From the NCBI GenBank assembly GCA_023422775.1, contig JAFAGM010000127.1, forward strand, positions 1-19,568: a DNA stretch of 19,568 bases, written 5' to 3'. Each line of letters begins with the position of its first letter. The stretch's first letter is position 1. The notes beneath the pieces were generated by a model. That model did not search any database, had not been told where the DNA came from, and was given only the letters and a program-made list of their open reading frames with translations. Below are positions 6,633 through 13,702 of the stretch, in pieces. A program made the translations under genes and the position numbers. The DNA comes from Pseudomonadota bacterium. GTDB taxonomy: Bacteria; Pseudomonadota; Alphaproteobacteria; Rhizobiales; Xanthobacteraceae.

Positions 6633-8030
6633 TCAGACACCAATGACAATCCGGCACCATCGCGCCCGCGAAAGAAGCGCAAGAGCTACGCGCTGCTGAT
6701 CCTCGCCACGGGCATGCTGGCGTTCGCTGTCGCTGCCGGCACGCTGTATTACGCGTTGCGGCCGACGACGCTGCGAATTGCCGTCGGGCCCGCCGGCAGC
6801 GAGGACCACAAGCTGGTACAGCTGATGGCGCAGACTTTTGCGCGCGAGGGCAGCCCGGTTCGACTGCTACCGATCACGACCGAGGGAGCGCAACAGAGCA
6901 TCGCGCTGTTTGCCGCCGGCAAGACCGATCTTGCGGTGGCGCGCGGCGACCTCAACCTGCCTGCCGACGCCGAGTCGGTTGCGATCCTGCGCAAGAATGT
7001 CGTGGTGCTGTGGTCGACGCCCGGGCTTCCGACAAAGGGCAGGAAGCAGACGACGCCGAAGGTCAAGACACTCGATGCGCTGCCCGGGCATCGCGTCGGC
7101 GTCATCGGACGCACGGAAGCCAACGTCAAGCTGCTGCGCGTCATCCTGAGGGAATCCGGCATCGATCCGGAGAAAGTCACGGTCAGCCAGTTCGGCACCA
7201 ACCAGATCGGCGAGATGGCGCGCGATCCATCGCTCGACGCGTTCATGGCGGTCGGCCCGCTCAAGAGCAAGATCACGGTGGACGCCATCGCCGCAACGGC
7301 GGCAGCCCGCGGCAAGCCCAAATTCCTGCCGATCGACGTCGCTGACGCGATCGCGAAGAAGAACCCGATCTACGAATCCGAGGAAATCCCCGGCAGCATT
7401 TTCAGTTCGTCGCCGGCGCGCCCCGAAGACAAGGTCGACACCGTCAGCATCAATCATCTGATCATCGCGCCGAAGTCGCTGTCGGAGACGGCGGTGGCCG
7501 CCTTTGCCCGCCAGCTCTTTACCAACCGCCAGCAACTGGCGAAGGAACAGCCAACCGCCTCGGGGATAGAAAAGCCCGATACGGACAAGGACGCCGCGCT
7601 GCCGGCCCATGCGGGCGCAGCGGCCTATATCGACGGCAACGAGCGAACGTTCCTGGAGAAGTACACCGATTACATCTGGTTCGTCATCCTGATCCTTTCC
7701 GGCCTCGGCTCGGCCGGCGCCTGGTTCAAGCACTACTGGAACAGGAACGAACGCGAACTCTACGTCAGCCATCGCGACGACCTGCTCGATCTGATTTCAA
7801 AGGTGCGCCGGGCCGAGACGCCGGAAGAACTGACTGCCATGCAGGGCACGGCCGACCGCCTGTTGCGCGAGGCTCTCGATTGCTACGACGATGGCGCCAT
7901 CGAGGAGAGCGACCTTTCAGTGATCCGGCTAACCCTCGAACAATTCCATCACGCCATCGCCGATCGCCGCGCCGTTCTCGCGGCAGCGAGCGGTGTCGAC
8001 GCGCCGCGAATGCGCGCGCTACAGACCTGA
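6630..8030 (+). CDS. Membrane-tethered TAXI-family (TRAP-type) solute-binding protein
   Basis: A 466-residue protein with three parts. Residues 1-18 are basic and followed by a membrane segment (about 20-43) that looks like an uncleaved anchor. Residues about 46-340 form a periplasmic binding domain starting TTLRIAVGPAGSEDHKLVQL, with GKTDLAVARGD and GHRVGVIGRTEANVKLL, which is the pattern of TAXI/TRAP solute receptors. A second membrane segment (about 345-367, DYIWFVILILSGLGSAGAWF) leads to about 100 cytoplasmic residues, charged and helical (RDDLLDLISKVRRAETPEEL). Ordinary TAXI receptors are free periplasmic proteins beside a fused TRAP permease; no permease is present here and the protein spans the membrane twice, which suggests sensing or assembly more than transport. 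The start is ATG 6630, inside an inverted-repeat arm; the ribosome site is weak. Confidence 0.8.
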   Translation: MSDTNDNPAPSRPRKKRKSYALLILATGMLAFAVAAGTLYYALRPTTLRIAVGPAGSEDHKLVQLMAQTFAREGSPVRLLPITTEGAQQSIALFAAGKTDLAVARGDLNLPADAESVAILRKNVVVLWSTPGLPTKGRKQTTPKVKTLDALPGHRVGVIGRTEANVKLLRVILRESGIDPEKVTVSQFGTNQIGEMARDPSLDAFMAVGPLKSKITVDAIAATAAARGKPKFLPIDVADAIAKKNPIYESEEIPGSIFSSSPARPEDKVDTVSINHLIIAPKSLSETAVAAFARQLFTNRQQLAKEQPTASGIEKPDTDKDAALPAHAGAAAYIDGNERTFLEKYTDYIWFVILILSGLGSAGAWFKHYWNRNERELYVSHRDDLLDLISKVRRAETPEELTAMQGTADRLLREALDCYDDGAIEESDLSVIRLTLEQFHHAIADRRAVLAAASGVDAPRMRALQT

Positions 8031-8143
8031 TGGGTCTTCCCGCCACGAAATATTAACGAAACAATTCCCTAACGCGACGAAACCATTTTGGCGATTTCGT
8101 GCAAATGTCCTGAAACGGTTCATCTGTAGAGGTTCCCCAACGA

Positions 8144-8160
8144 CGCGCCAAGAAGGCGCG
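8144..8160 (+). other. Small hairpin in the leader of the L,D-transpeptidase gene
   Basis: CGCGCC, loop AAGAA, GGCGCG gives a perfect 6-bp stem that ends 17 nt before the ATG at 8178, just ahead of the GGGGGA ribosome site. It could stabilise the leader or end transcription from upstream, but it has no T-run. The rest of 8031-8177 is AT-richer leader and promoter region without a site I can name securely. Confidence 0.35.
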
Positions 8161-8177
8161 ATAAACAGGGGGACGAC

Positions 8178-8858
8178 ATGTCCAATTTCAAATCGAACGG
8201 CCACATCAAGGCTGCCATCGTTGGCGCGCTGGCGATCGGCGCAACCGCATTCTCCGCGCCCGCTGCCGCAGCACCGCTGCCGCTGTTTCCGTTTTTCCTG
8301 CCGCCTCCAATGGAGGCTGCCCCGCCGCCGGTCGCGGTTGCGCCCCAGGACGATGACCAGGCATTCGAACTGCCGGCGCGTCTGCGCCGCCAGGTGGTGA
8401 ACTATTCCACCCGCGAGGCGCCCGGCACCGTCATCATCGATACCCCCAACACCTATCTCTATCTCGTGCTCGGCAACGGCCAGGCGATGCGCTACGGCAT
8501 CGGCATCGGCCGCGACGGCTTCACCTGGTCGGGCACCCAGACCATTACCCGCAAGGCGGAATGGCCGGCCTGGACCCCGCCCCCGCAAATGATCGCCCGC
8601 CAACCTTATCTGCCGCGCCACATGGCCGGCGGCCCCGGCAACCCGCTCGGCGCCCGCGCGATGTATCTCGGCGGCACCATCTATCGCATCCACGGCACCA
8701 ACGCGCCGGAAACGATCGGCACCCGCGTTTCCTCGGGTTGCCTTCGCCTCACCAACGAGGACGTCAAGGATCTCTATTCGCGGGTCGGCGTCGGCACCAA
8801 GGTGATCGTGCTGCCGATGACGGACCGCCGCGCCGACCTCGGCCGGACGATCCGCTGA
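8178..8858 (+). CDS. L,D-transpeptidase (YkuD domain), exported
   Basis: A 226-residue periplasmic enzyme that cross-links peptidoglycan between diaminopimelate residues or attaches proteins to it. Residues 1-31 are a signal peptide (basic start, AAIVGALAIGATAF core, cleavage after AAA or APAAA). The linker is Pro-rich. The YkuD domain runs from about residue 75 to 220, beginning with GTVIIDTPNTYLYLVLGNG. Catalytic residues are visible: His 172 in IHGTN and Cys 188 in SSGCLRL, separated by TIGTRV as usual. A GGGGGACGAC sequence just before the ATG at 8178 fixes the start. It is followed by a 230-bp gap and the DUF4403 gene on the same strand. Bradyrhizobium genomes hold many such paralogs; this one has no extra binding domain. 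Confidence 0.92.
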   Translation: MSNFKSNGHIKAAIVGALAIGATAFSAPAAAAPLPLFPFFLPPPMEAAPPPVAVAPQDDDQAFELPARLRRQVVNYSTREAPGTVIIDTPNTYLYLVLGNGQAMRYGIGIGRDGFTWSGTQTITRKAEWPAWTPPPQMIARQPYLPRHMAGGPGNPLGARAMYLGGTIYRIHGTNAPETIGTRVSSGCLRLTNEDVKDLYSRVGVGTKVIVLPMTDRRADLGRTIR

Positions 8859-9088
8859 GCGGAAAACAATCGGAAGTGAGAGCGGCTCCGGCATTGGCCG
8901 GGACCGCTTTCACATTGGCTATCGTTGCGCTGATCGTCCATCGAAGCCCGGCGACAAATTAATGTGATCGTCCGGGAACACCCTTCGGACGCTGCATCAT
9001 ACGCAGGCTTGATGGGTCCCCGCACTGGCGCGCCTGTCCCCTTCCCTGTAAAACGCCATTGATGCGATCTATCGATCCAAGGGGGACG

Positions 9089-10657
9089 ATGCGTCTGCCG
9101 ATGCATCTGAAGACAGTTGCGATCGCGCTTGCGGTGATCGTCGTTTCGTTCGTGGTCAGCCTGAAAGTCATGGACTTTGTGGCGCCGCGCGGCAACGTGC
9201 GCGCGCCCGCGCTTGTCGAATTGCCGCCGCTGCCGCCGGCTCCGCGCGCGTCCACCGTGATGGCGCCGGTTGCAATTGCCCTGTCGGCGATCCGCGACGC
9301 CGCCGATCGCAGCGCGCCGCGCAACTTCAACGGCAAGGCCGACAACCCGGTATCGCAGATCCTGGAGAATGCCGACATCGGCTGGACGGCCTCGCGCGGG
9401 CCGATCACCGCGACCGGCGCCCAGGACGTATTGTCGCTGGCGACGCCGCTGACGGGAACGCTCAGCGTGACCGGCTCGCTGTCGGCGAAGGCAACCGGCG
9501 CGGTCGGCGATGCGCTAGGCAGCCTGCTCGGCGGCAATGTCGCGAAACAAATCGGCGGCATCAACATCAAGAACCTCAACGCCAACGCCGAGATCAAGGG
9601 CAACGTCACCATCACCTCGCGGCCGAAGCTCGCGGCCGCCTGGCGCATCGAGCCGAACCTCGCGGCGCAGGTCAATCTCGGCGACACCAGTCTTACTGCC
9701 GCAGGCGCGCGCATCAGCGTGCCGGCGCAGGTCAAGCCGCTGATCGACAGGAACGTCGCCGAACAGATCGCGCTGGTACAGGAGCGCTTGCGCGACGATC
9801 CGACGCTGGAGCAGAACGCGCGGGCGCAATGGGCCAAGGCCTGCCGCTCGATCCCGCTGCAGGGCACCGCTGCGGGCTCGACGATGCCGCCGCTGTGGCT
9901 GGAACTGCGGCCGACGCGGGCGATCGCCGCGCAGCCGCGCGTCGATGCGTCCGCCGTGACGCTGACGCTCGGCATCGAAGCGGAAACCCGCATCACGCCG
10001 GCCGAGACCAAGCCGGTCTGTCCGTTCCCCGCCACCATCGCCATCGTGCCGCCGACGCCGGGATACGTCGCGATCGGCATTCCCGTCGACCTGCCGTTCA
10101 CCGAGATCAACAAGATCGTCGAGGCACAGTTCGCCGGAAAGACCTTTCCGGAGGACGGCTCGGGCGCTGCCGACGTCACCGTCAAGCGCGCCAGCGTTGC
10201 GGCTTCCGGCGATCGCCTGTTGATATCGCTGCTGGTAAACGCACGCGAGAAGGCGAGCTATTTCGGCTTCGGTGGCGAGGCCAATGTGCATATCTGGGGC
10301 CGTCCCGTGCTCGACGAGGCGCAGCAGACGCTGCGGCTGACCGATGTCGAACTCGCCGTGGAGTCGGAAGCCGCGTTCGGACTGCTGGGCGCCGCGGCGC
10401 GCGCGGCCATGCCGCAGTTGCAGAGGGCGCTGGCGGAGAGGGCAACCATCGACCTCAAGCCGTTCGCCAGCAACGCGCAGAAAAAGATCGCCGCCGTAAT
10501 CGCAGACTTCCAGAAGAACGAGAACGGCGTCCGCGTCGCGGCCGAGATCAACAAGCTGCGCCTCGCCGACATCGCCTTCGACTCAAAAACACTGCGCGTG
10601 ATCGCGGAGGCCGAAGGCGGGATCAATGTCCATATAAGTTCGCTGCCGGGGCTGTAA
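9089..10657 (+). CDS. DUF4403 family protein, membrane-anchored
   Basis: The 522-residue protein has one N-terminal hydrophobic segment (about residues 7-26, TVAIALAVIVVSFVVSLKVM), then a Pro-rich linker, and a long periplasmic region of alternating beta strands with repeated short patterns such as TGTLSVTGSLSAKATGAVGD and two internally similar halves. This fits DUF4403, a family proposed to fold like TULIP/BPI lipid-binding tubes; no biochemical role is settled. Start choice: the ATG at 9089 follows AAGGGGGACG closely; ATG 9062 and TTG 9059 lie upstream but have no ribosome site, and ATG 9101 is a further option. The gene is followed by a palindromic repeat and a convergent dodecin gene. 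Family call is fairly secure, lipid binding is inference. Confidence 0.75.
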   Translation: MRLPMHLKTVAIALAVIVVSFVVSLKVMDFVAPRGNVRAPALVELPPLPPAPRASTVMAPVAIALSAIRDAADRSAPRNFNGKADNPVSQILENADIGWTASRGPITATGAQDVLSLATPLTGTLSVTGSLSAKATGAVGDALGSLLGGNVAKQIGGINIKNLNANAEIKGNVTITSRPKLAAAWRIEPNLAAQVNLGDTSLTAAGARISVPAQVKPLIDRNVAEQIALVQERLRDDPTLEQNARAQWAKACRSIPLQGTAAGSTMPPLWLELRPTRAIAAQPRVDASAVTLTLGIEAETRITPAETKPVCPFPATIAIVPPTPGYVAIGIPVDLPFTEINKIVEAQFAGKTFPEDGSGAADVTVKRASVAASGDRLLISLLVNAREKASYFGFGGEANVHIWGRPVLDEAQQTLRLTDVELAVESEAAFGLLGAAARAAMPQLQRALAERATIDLKPFASNAQKKIAAVIADFQKNENGVRVAAEINKLRLADIAFDSKTLRVIAEAEGGINVHISSLPGL

Positions 10658-10688
10658 CGCGCAGCGACGACTTGTCCGCCGAAGCTCT

Positions 10689-10754
10689 GCGAGCGAAGGC
10701 GGAAGCAATCCATGGATGCCGCGAGGAAAGTATGGATTGCTTCGCTTCGCTCGC
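10689..10754. repeat. Inverted repeat, diverged copy of element type A
   Basis: Left arm GCGAGCGAAGGCGGAAGCAA then TCCAT (10689-10713); right arm ATGGATTGCTTCGCTTCGCT then CGC (10732-10754). The arms pair except for a 2-nt insertion in the left arm; the loop is about 18 nt. It lies between the convergent DUF4403 and dodecin genes, the same kind of place as the copy at 3802-3883, and may serve as a two-way terminator. Confidence 0.8.
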
Positions 10755-10790
10755 AATGACGGCTCAAGCCCGCAATGATGGCTCAAAGCC
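10752..10790. repeat. Tandem duplication of about 20 bp
   Basis: CGCAATGACGGCTCAAGCC (10752-10770) is followed directly by CGCAATGATGGCTCAAAGCC (10771-10790), differing by one substitution and one inserted A. The unit contains the CGCAATGAC end of the adjacent palindromic element, so it probably arose by slippage at its edge. Confidence 0.7.
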
Positions 10791-10793
10791 CGC

Positions 10794-11006
10794 TCAATCC
10801 TCGAACTTGAACGAGACGTTCACCTTGGCGCGGTACGCCTCGATCTCGCCCTTGGCGTCCAGCTGCAGATCGAGCTTGACGATCTCGGCGACACGGAGGT
10901 CGCGCAATGACTTGCCCGCGCGGCCGACCGCCGCGGCGGCGGCCTTCTCCCAGGATTCCTTGCTGGTGCCGATCAGCTCGATGACCTTATAGACGCTCTC
11001 AGCCAT
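10794..11006 (-). CDS. Dodecin family flavin-binding protein
   Basis: A 70-residue protein, MAESVYKVIELIGTSKESWE onward, matching dodecins in length and pattern: KVIELIGTS-x-x-SWE-x-A, then GRAGKSLRDLRVAEIVKLD and a final strand AYRAKVNVSFKFED. Dodecins form hollow 12-subunit shells that store flavins and protect them from light or reactive chemistry. The aromatic position used for stacking on the flavin is likely Trp 19. The start is fixed by GGGAGG eight bases before the ATG at 11006. The long upstream extension of the frame (to 11267) has no protein-like features. The gene lies downstream of the exported PRC-barrel gene, separated by 179 bp that include a hairpin, so it likely has its own promoter. 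Confidence 0.92.
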   Translation of the reverse strand: MAESVYKVIELIGTSKESWEKAAAAAVGRAGKSLRDLRVAEIVKLDLQLDAKGEIEAYRAKVNVSFKFED

Positions 11007-11121
11007 TTCGGTCCTCCCGTCGATGTCAGGCAGGACGCAGGATGCTCCTGCCGCGGCACAACCTAACATCGGAACGTGCGCGCGAACAGGATGCGATGCA
11101 TCAAGGTGGCTTGAATCAAGA

Positions 11122-11153
11122 ATGGCCGGGCGGCGATCACGCCGTCCGGCCAT
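11122..11153 (-). terminator. Hairpin downstream of the exported PRC-barrel gene
   Basis: ATGGCCGGGCGGCG pairs with CGCCGTCCGGCCAT (one mismatch, 3-4 base loop). It starts 33 bp after the PRC-barrel stop on the minus strand, a good place for a terminator. There is no clean T-run after it on the minus strand, so termination would be weak; the ATGGCCGG arm links it to the dispersed type B hairpins. Confidence 0.45.
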
Positions 11154-11185
11154 CGATGACGCTCCTGTGCGGGAGCGATACGCCG

Positions 11186-11719
11186 TTACTCGGTCGAATA
11201 CTTGAACTCTGTCATCGCCTTGAGCTGGTCCTTGGTGGCGCTGAACACCGCGTGATCCGGATACCACGGATTGGTCTTGGCCGCGGTGGTGGTCGAGGTC
11301 GCCGCGCCCGTCGTGGTGGTCGACGTCGTCGTGCCGGTGGACTTCGCGCCGCCACTGTAGGCAACCGGCTCGTTGACGAACTTCACCTTGTCGAACGGCA
11401 CCGCGACCAGGTGCTCACCGACGCCGAGGAAGCCGCCAACGCCGAGCACCACGGCTTTGATGTCGCCGTTCTTGTCGGTCAGGAGATCATTGATCGATCC
11501 CAGGCTTTCGTTGTTGTCGTTGTAGACGCTCAGGCCGACCAGCTTCGAGGTACGCCAGTTGCCCTTCAGCGACGCGGCGTCGGCGGGCACCGTCGTCGTC
11601 GCGCTCGTCGCCTTGTCGGTGTTGGCGGAATCGGTCGTCGCGGACGGAGCTTGCGCGAACGCAACGCCGGCCAGCAATGCGGAACCGGCAAGGCCGGCGA
11701 TGGTGTATTTGGCTAACAT
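11186..11719 (-). CDS. Exported PRC-barrel domain protein
   Basis: The 177-residue protein begins with a signal peptide (about 1-22, AGLAGSALLAGVAFA, cleavage before QAPSA), then a Ser/Thr/Asp-rich stretch. The PRC-barrel domain covers about 55-115: SKLVGLSVYNDNNESLGSI, then DLLTDKNGDIKAVVLGVGGF, then LGVGEHLVAVPFDKVKF. A Thr-rich linker of about 30 residues (runs of TTT/STTTT) leads to a short tail ending KAMTEFKYSTE. PRC-barrels are small beta barrels that bind partner proteins or act in RNA handling and photosynthesis; the job of the exported rhizobial forms is not known. GAGGGAG precedes the ATG at 11719. An EcfG-like promoter at 11757-11781 points to general stress control. Confidence 0.88.
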   Translation of the reverse strand: MLAKYTIAGLAGSALLAGVAFAQAPSATTDSANTDKATSATTTVPADAASLKGNWRTSKLVGLSVYNDNNESLGSINDLLTDKNGDIKAVVLGVGGFLGVGEHLVAVPFDKVKFVNEPVAYSGGAKSTGTTTSTTTTGAATSTTTAAKTNPWYPDHAVFSATKDQLKAMTEFKYSTE

Positions 11720-11756
11720 ATCGGTTTCTCCCTCAGTTCAGAAAACCTGTTGGGAA

Positions 11757-11781
11757 AACCCGTCAATCCGGCAAGCGTTCC
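11757..11781 (-). promoter_or_regulatory. EcfG-type (general stress sigma factor) promoter for the exported PRC-barrel gene
   Basis: Read on the minus strand: GGAAC (11781-11777), 17 bases, GTT (11759-11757), giving GGAAC-N17-GTT (or N16-GGTT). This matches the alphaproteobacterial EcfG/RpoE2/SigT consensus GGAAC-N16/17-(C)GTT. The -10 end lies 38 bp before the ATG, leaving room for a short leader and the GAGGGAG ribosome site. Confidence 0.7.
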
Positions 11782-11855
11782 AGAAATTTAATCGGGAACA
11801 ATTGGAACGAGACACGCCTGTCATACACGCATGATCTCCAGCGTAGCGCCCGCGA

Positions 11856-12233
11856 TCAGAAACCGCCCCAGTAGGGCGGCATGCCGTAATAGCGATGCAG
11901 TTCCGCTTCCTTGTCGCGATCGCCCCAATCGAAATCCCTGTCGGCACGGAACGACGGCGCGCGCTTCAAATCTTCATTGCTGATGTCGAGTTCGTAGGCC
12001 TCGAACTTCGTGTTGTAGCGAAGCCGTCCCCACGGCAGCGGAATCAGATTGGCGCCGATGCCGAGAAATCCGCCAAAGCTCAGGATCGCGTAGGATACCT
12101 TACCGGTGACCTTGTCGATCATCAGCCGTTCGATGTGGCCGATCATGTCGCCGTTCGGCCGGCGCACCGCGGTGCCCTCGACCCGGTCGCTTGCGATCAA
12201 CTGATGCGGCGTGGCCATGACCTCGATTGCCAT
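11856..12233 (-). CDS. Cytoplasmic PRC-barrel domain protein
   Basis: A 125-residue protein without signal peptide. The PRC-barrel occupies about residues 9-85: HQLIASDRVEGTAVRRPNGD, MIGHIERLMIDKVTGKVSYA, ILSFGGFLGIGANLIPLPW. The G-G-F-L-G-I/V-G core is the same as in the exported neighbour, so the two are paralogous in this domain. The tail is acidic/aromatic and ends RYYGMPPYWGGF. The ATG at 12233 is preceded by GGAGGGTGCA, an excellent ribosome site; the 16-residue extension to 12281 is not supported. A near-perfect EcfG-type promoter at 12266-12290 lies just upstream. Molecular role unknown; stress regulation is inferred from the promoter. Confidence 0.88.
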   Translation of the reverse strand: MAIEVMATPHQLIASDRVEGTAVRRPNGDMIGHIERLMIDKVTGKVSYAILSFGGFLGIGANLIPLPWGRLRYNTKFEAYELDISNEDLKRAPSFRADRDFDWGDRDKEAELHRYYGMPPYWGGF

Positions 12234-12265
12234 TGCACCCTCCACACGTGAAACGAATGGGAAGC

Positions 12266-12290
12266 AACGTTGCAAATCCAATCAGGTTCC
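12266..12290 (-). promoter_or_regulatory. EcfG-type promoter for the cytoplasmic PRC-barrel gene
   Basis: On the minus strand GGAAC (12290-12286), 16 bases, CGTT (12269-12266): exactly GGAAC-N16-CGTT, the textbook general stress response promoter of alphaproteobacteria. It ends 32 bp before the ATG at 12233, with the GGAGGG ribosome site in between. Confidence 0.78.
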
Positions 12291-12405
12291 CGCATTGCAA
12301 AAAGGCATAACGATGCGGCGGCGCTGCACGACCGCAGCGCCTCCGCATCTGATTGCTGATGTGAATTGCCGGTTGTCAGGGCCGGCAGTCCGCCGCCTGA
12401 ACGGT

Positions 12406-12600
12406 TCAGGCCGCGAGTGAATCCGGATGGGTTTCCTCGTAAATGGCAATCGCTTCGAAGCGATAATCGCAGGCACGGCAGAACCACAGAAACGACGTCC
12501 GGCCAGGACTACTTTCAACCCAGTCGGGTCGCGGAATCAGCTTGCCGCACTGCGCGCAGGGATTTCCACGGGGCAAATAGCCGGAATCGAGTCGAGCCAT
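12406..12600 (-). CDS. Small zinc-ribbon protein
   Basis: This 64-residue protein has two Cys pairs spaced as in a zinc ribbon: C-x2-C at residues 15 and 18 (PCAQCGK) and C-x2-C at about 41 and 44 (FCRACDY). Between them is WVESSPGRTSFLWF. Such short proteins are common in Bradyrhizobium and uncharacterised. The start is the ATG at 12600, with AAGGGAG upstream; the frame runs on to 12888 but that part is Arg/Ser-rich and unlike protein. It lies 172 bp upstream of the cytoplasmic PRC-barrel gene on the same strand. No function can be assigned; a role in nucleic acid or protein binding would be a guess from the fold. Confidence 0.8.
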   Translation of the reverse strand: MARLDSGYLPRGNPCAQCGKLIPRPDWVESSPGRTSFLWFCRACDYRFEAIAIYEETHPDSLAA

Positions 12601-12929
12601 AGGCGCATCTCCCTTCGGACTTTTGTTCTGATTTTGTCGTTTGATTGATGAGACAGCTCTGCTGTCGGAACGCACACTTTTTACGCTGAAGAACTCTTTA
12701 CACCTTGACTGTGTCCTTTGCACGCGATTCGTGCGCGTCGACACGACGCACACAAATTTGCGCTGGCGCAATGCACAGCTCACACAACGTAGCATTGCCG
12801 TTGCGCCATTCATGAACGATGGCAGCCGCTTGCACATCTGGCCGCAATGTAGCCGTCTTTTCGCCGCACCGCCGCCCGGTGGCCTCAATAGTCGGAAGGT
12901 GAAAATCCGGATCGGCGAGAGATTGTTTT
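12601..12929. other. 329-bp divergent intergenic region
   Basis: The region separates the zinc-ribbon gene (minus) and the lytic transglycosylase gene (plus). It is AT-richer near 12610-12710. I see a TTGACT at about 12704 but no good -10 at the right spacing, and no GGAAC-N16/17-GTT match in either direction. Two imperfect palindromes occur: TTGCGC-TG-GCGCAA (12758-12771) and GTGCGCGTCG...CGACGCAC just before it. Promoters for both genes must lie here, but I cannot place them. No small gene or RNA is recognisable. Confidence 0.5.
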
Positions 12930-13439
12930 ATGAAAATTTTGCTTAATCTTTCGATCGCGGCCATCGCCGCGCTGCTGCTTTCGTCCGCAGCAAATGCGCA
13001 GAGCCGCGCGCAGTATGAAAGCATGGTCGCGGCGCACGCCAGCGCCAACAACGTGCCGGAGGCGCTGGTACATCGCGTGATCGTGCGGGAGAGCAAGTAT
13101 CATCCGAACGTGATCGGGCGCGGCGGCACCATCGGGCTGATGCAGATCAAGCTCGCGACCGCGCGCGGCCTCGGCTACACCGGCGACGCCGCGGGCCTGC
13201 GCAATCCCGACACCAATCTCGCCTGGGGCGTTAAATATCTCGCCGGCGCCTATCGCGCCGCCAACGGCGATCACAGCCGCGCCGTGCGCTATTACGCGAG
13301 CGGCTATTATTACGCCGCCAAGCGCCAGCGGCAGCAGGGCCCGCTGCAGATCGCACCGGTGCTGGCGAGCGCAAAGTCGAAAAGCGTCCCGGCGCCGGCT
13401 GCCACTGACGCGAACGCGCTGCAGGTTCCCGCCAGATAG
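12930..13439 (+). CDS. Small lytic transglycosylase (SLT domain), exported
   Basis: A 169-residue periplasmic enzyme that cuts peptidoglycan glycan strands, forming 1,6-anhydro ends. Residues 1-23 are a signal peptide ending ANA before QSRAQYE. The SLT domain follows: catalytic Glu 54 in IVRESKYHPN, then GLMQIKLATARGLGY, NPDTNLAWGVKYLAGAYRA and the AVRYYASGYY stretch. It is a minimal form with no extra modules; after about residue 130 there is a basic, then Ala/Pro-rich tail. The ATG at 12930 has only a weak GAGAG ribosome site. The type B/C repeat at 13441-13530 follows immediately. It could be a housekeeping turnover enzyme or help a secretion or flagellar apparatus; nothing here decides. 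Confidence 0.9.
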   Translation: MKILLNLSIAAIAALLLSSAANAQSRAQYESMVAAHASANNVPEALVHRVIVRESKYHPNVIGRGGTIGLMQIKLATARGLGYTGDAAGLRNPDTNLAWGVKYLAGAYRAANGDHSRAVRYYASGYYYAAKRQRQQGPLQIAPVLASAKSKSVPAPAATDANALQVPAR

Positions 13440-13440
13440 T

Positions 13441-13530
13441 CGTCATGGCCGGGCTCGTCCCGGCCATCCATGTCCTGGTTTCATCGCAAACGAAGAACGT
13501 AGATGCCCGGGACAAGCCCCGGGCATGACG
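13441..13530. repeat. Composite palindromic element (two hairpins, CGTCAT...ATGACG ends)
   Basis: Hairpin one: ATGGCCGGG, loop CTCGT, CCCGGCCAT (13445-13467). Hairpin two: ATGCCCGGG, loop ACAAGC, CCCGGGCAT (13503-13526). The outer ends CGTCAT (13441) and ATGACG (13525-13530) are inverse complements, so the whole 90 bp can close on itself. Single hairpins of the same two kinds occur at 3913-3935 and 18649-18671. It lies between the transglycosylase stop and the thi promoter and may insulate the thi operon. Confidence 0.85.
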
Positions 13531-13542
13531 AGCCCATGTCCG

Positions 13543-13570
13543 TTGACACCCCGCCCCAACGGCTTACATT
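13543..13570 (+). promoter_or_regulatory. Sigma-70-type promoter of the thiamine operon
   Basis: TTGACA (13543-13548), 16-bp spacer, TACATT (13565-13570). The -35 is perfect and the -10 matches at four of six positions. Transcription would start near 13577, exactly where the TPP riboswitch begins. Confidence 0.75.
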
Positions 13571-13577
13571 AGAGCCG

Positions 13578-13698
13578 TTCCGAGGGGTGCTCCGTGAGGA
13601 GCTGAGATACCGCAAGCTTGGGCCGACTACTTCAAAGTAGAGGGTTCTGGACCGCGGTGACCCTTTGAACCTGATCCGGGTCATGCCGGCGAAGGGAC
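13578..13698 (+). promoter_or_regulatory. TPP riboswitch (THI element)
   Basis: The conserved THI-box parts are all present in order: CCGAGGGGTGC (13580-13590), GCTGAGATACCGC (13601-13613), a variable P3 arm with ACTACTTCAAAGTAG (about 13626-13640), then ACCCTTTGAACCTGATCCGG with GTCATGCCGGCGAAGGGA (about 13660-13697). CTGAGA and ACCTGATC form the pyrimidine- and pyrophosphate-binding cores. The 3' strand GAAGGGACAGGG also serves as ribosome site for thiO (ATG 13703), so ligand binding would block translation starts directly; no separate terminator hairpin is seen between aptamer and gene. Confidence 0.96.
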
Positions 13699-13702
13699 AG
13701 GG

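Noticed and set aside
6749..7772. Long minus-strand frames opposite the TAXI-like gene
   Set aside because: They lack ribosome sites and motifs and follow the third-position GC bias of the plus-strand gene.
8940..9088. GGAAC near 8977 as a stress promoter for the DUF4403 gene
   Set aside because: The bases 16-17 further on read TCA/ATC and not GTT.
12601..12929. EcfG-type promoter for the zinc-ribbon or transglycosylase gene
   Set aside because: A GGAAC occurs at about 12667 on the plus strand but no GTT lies at 16-17 bp spacing, and no GTTCC exists for the minus strand.
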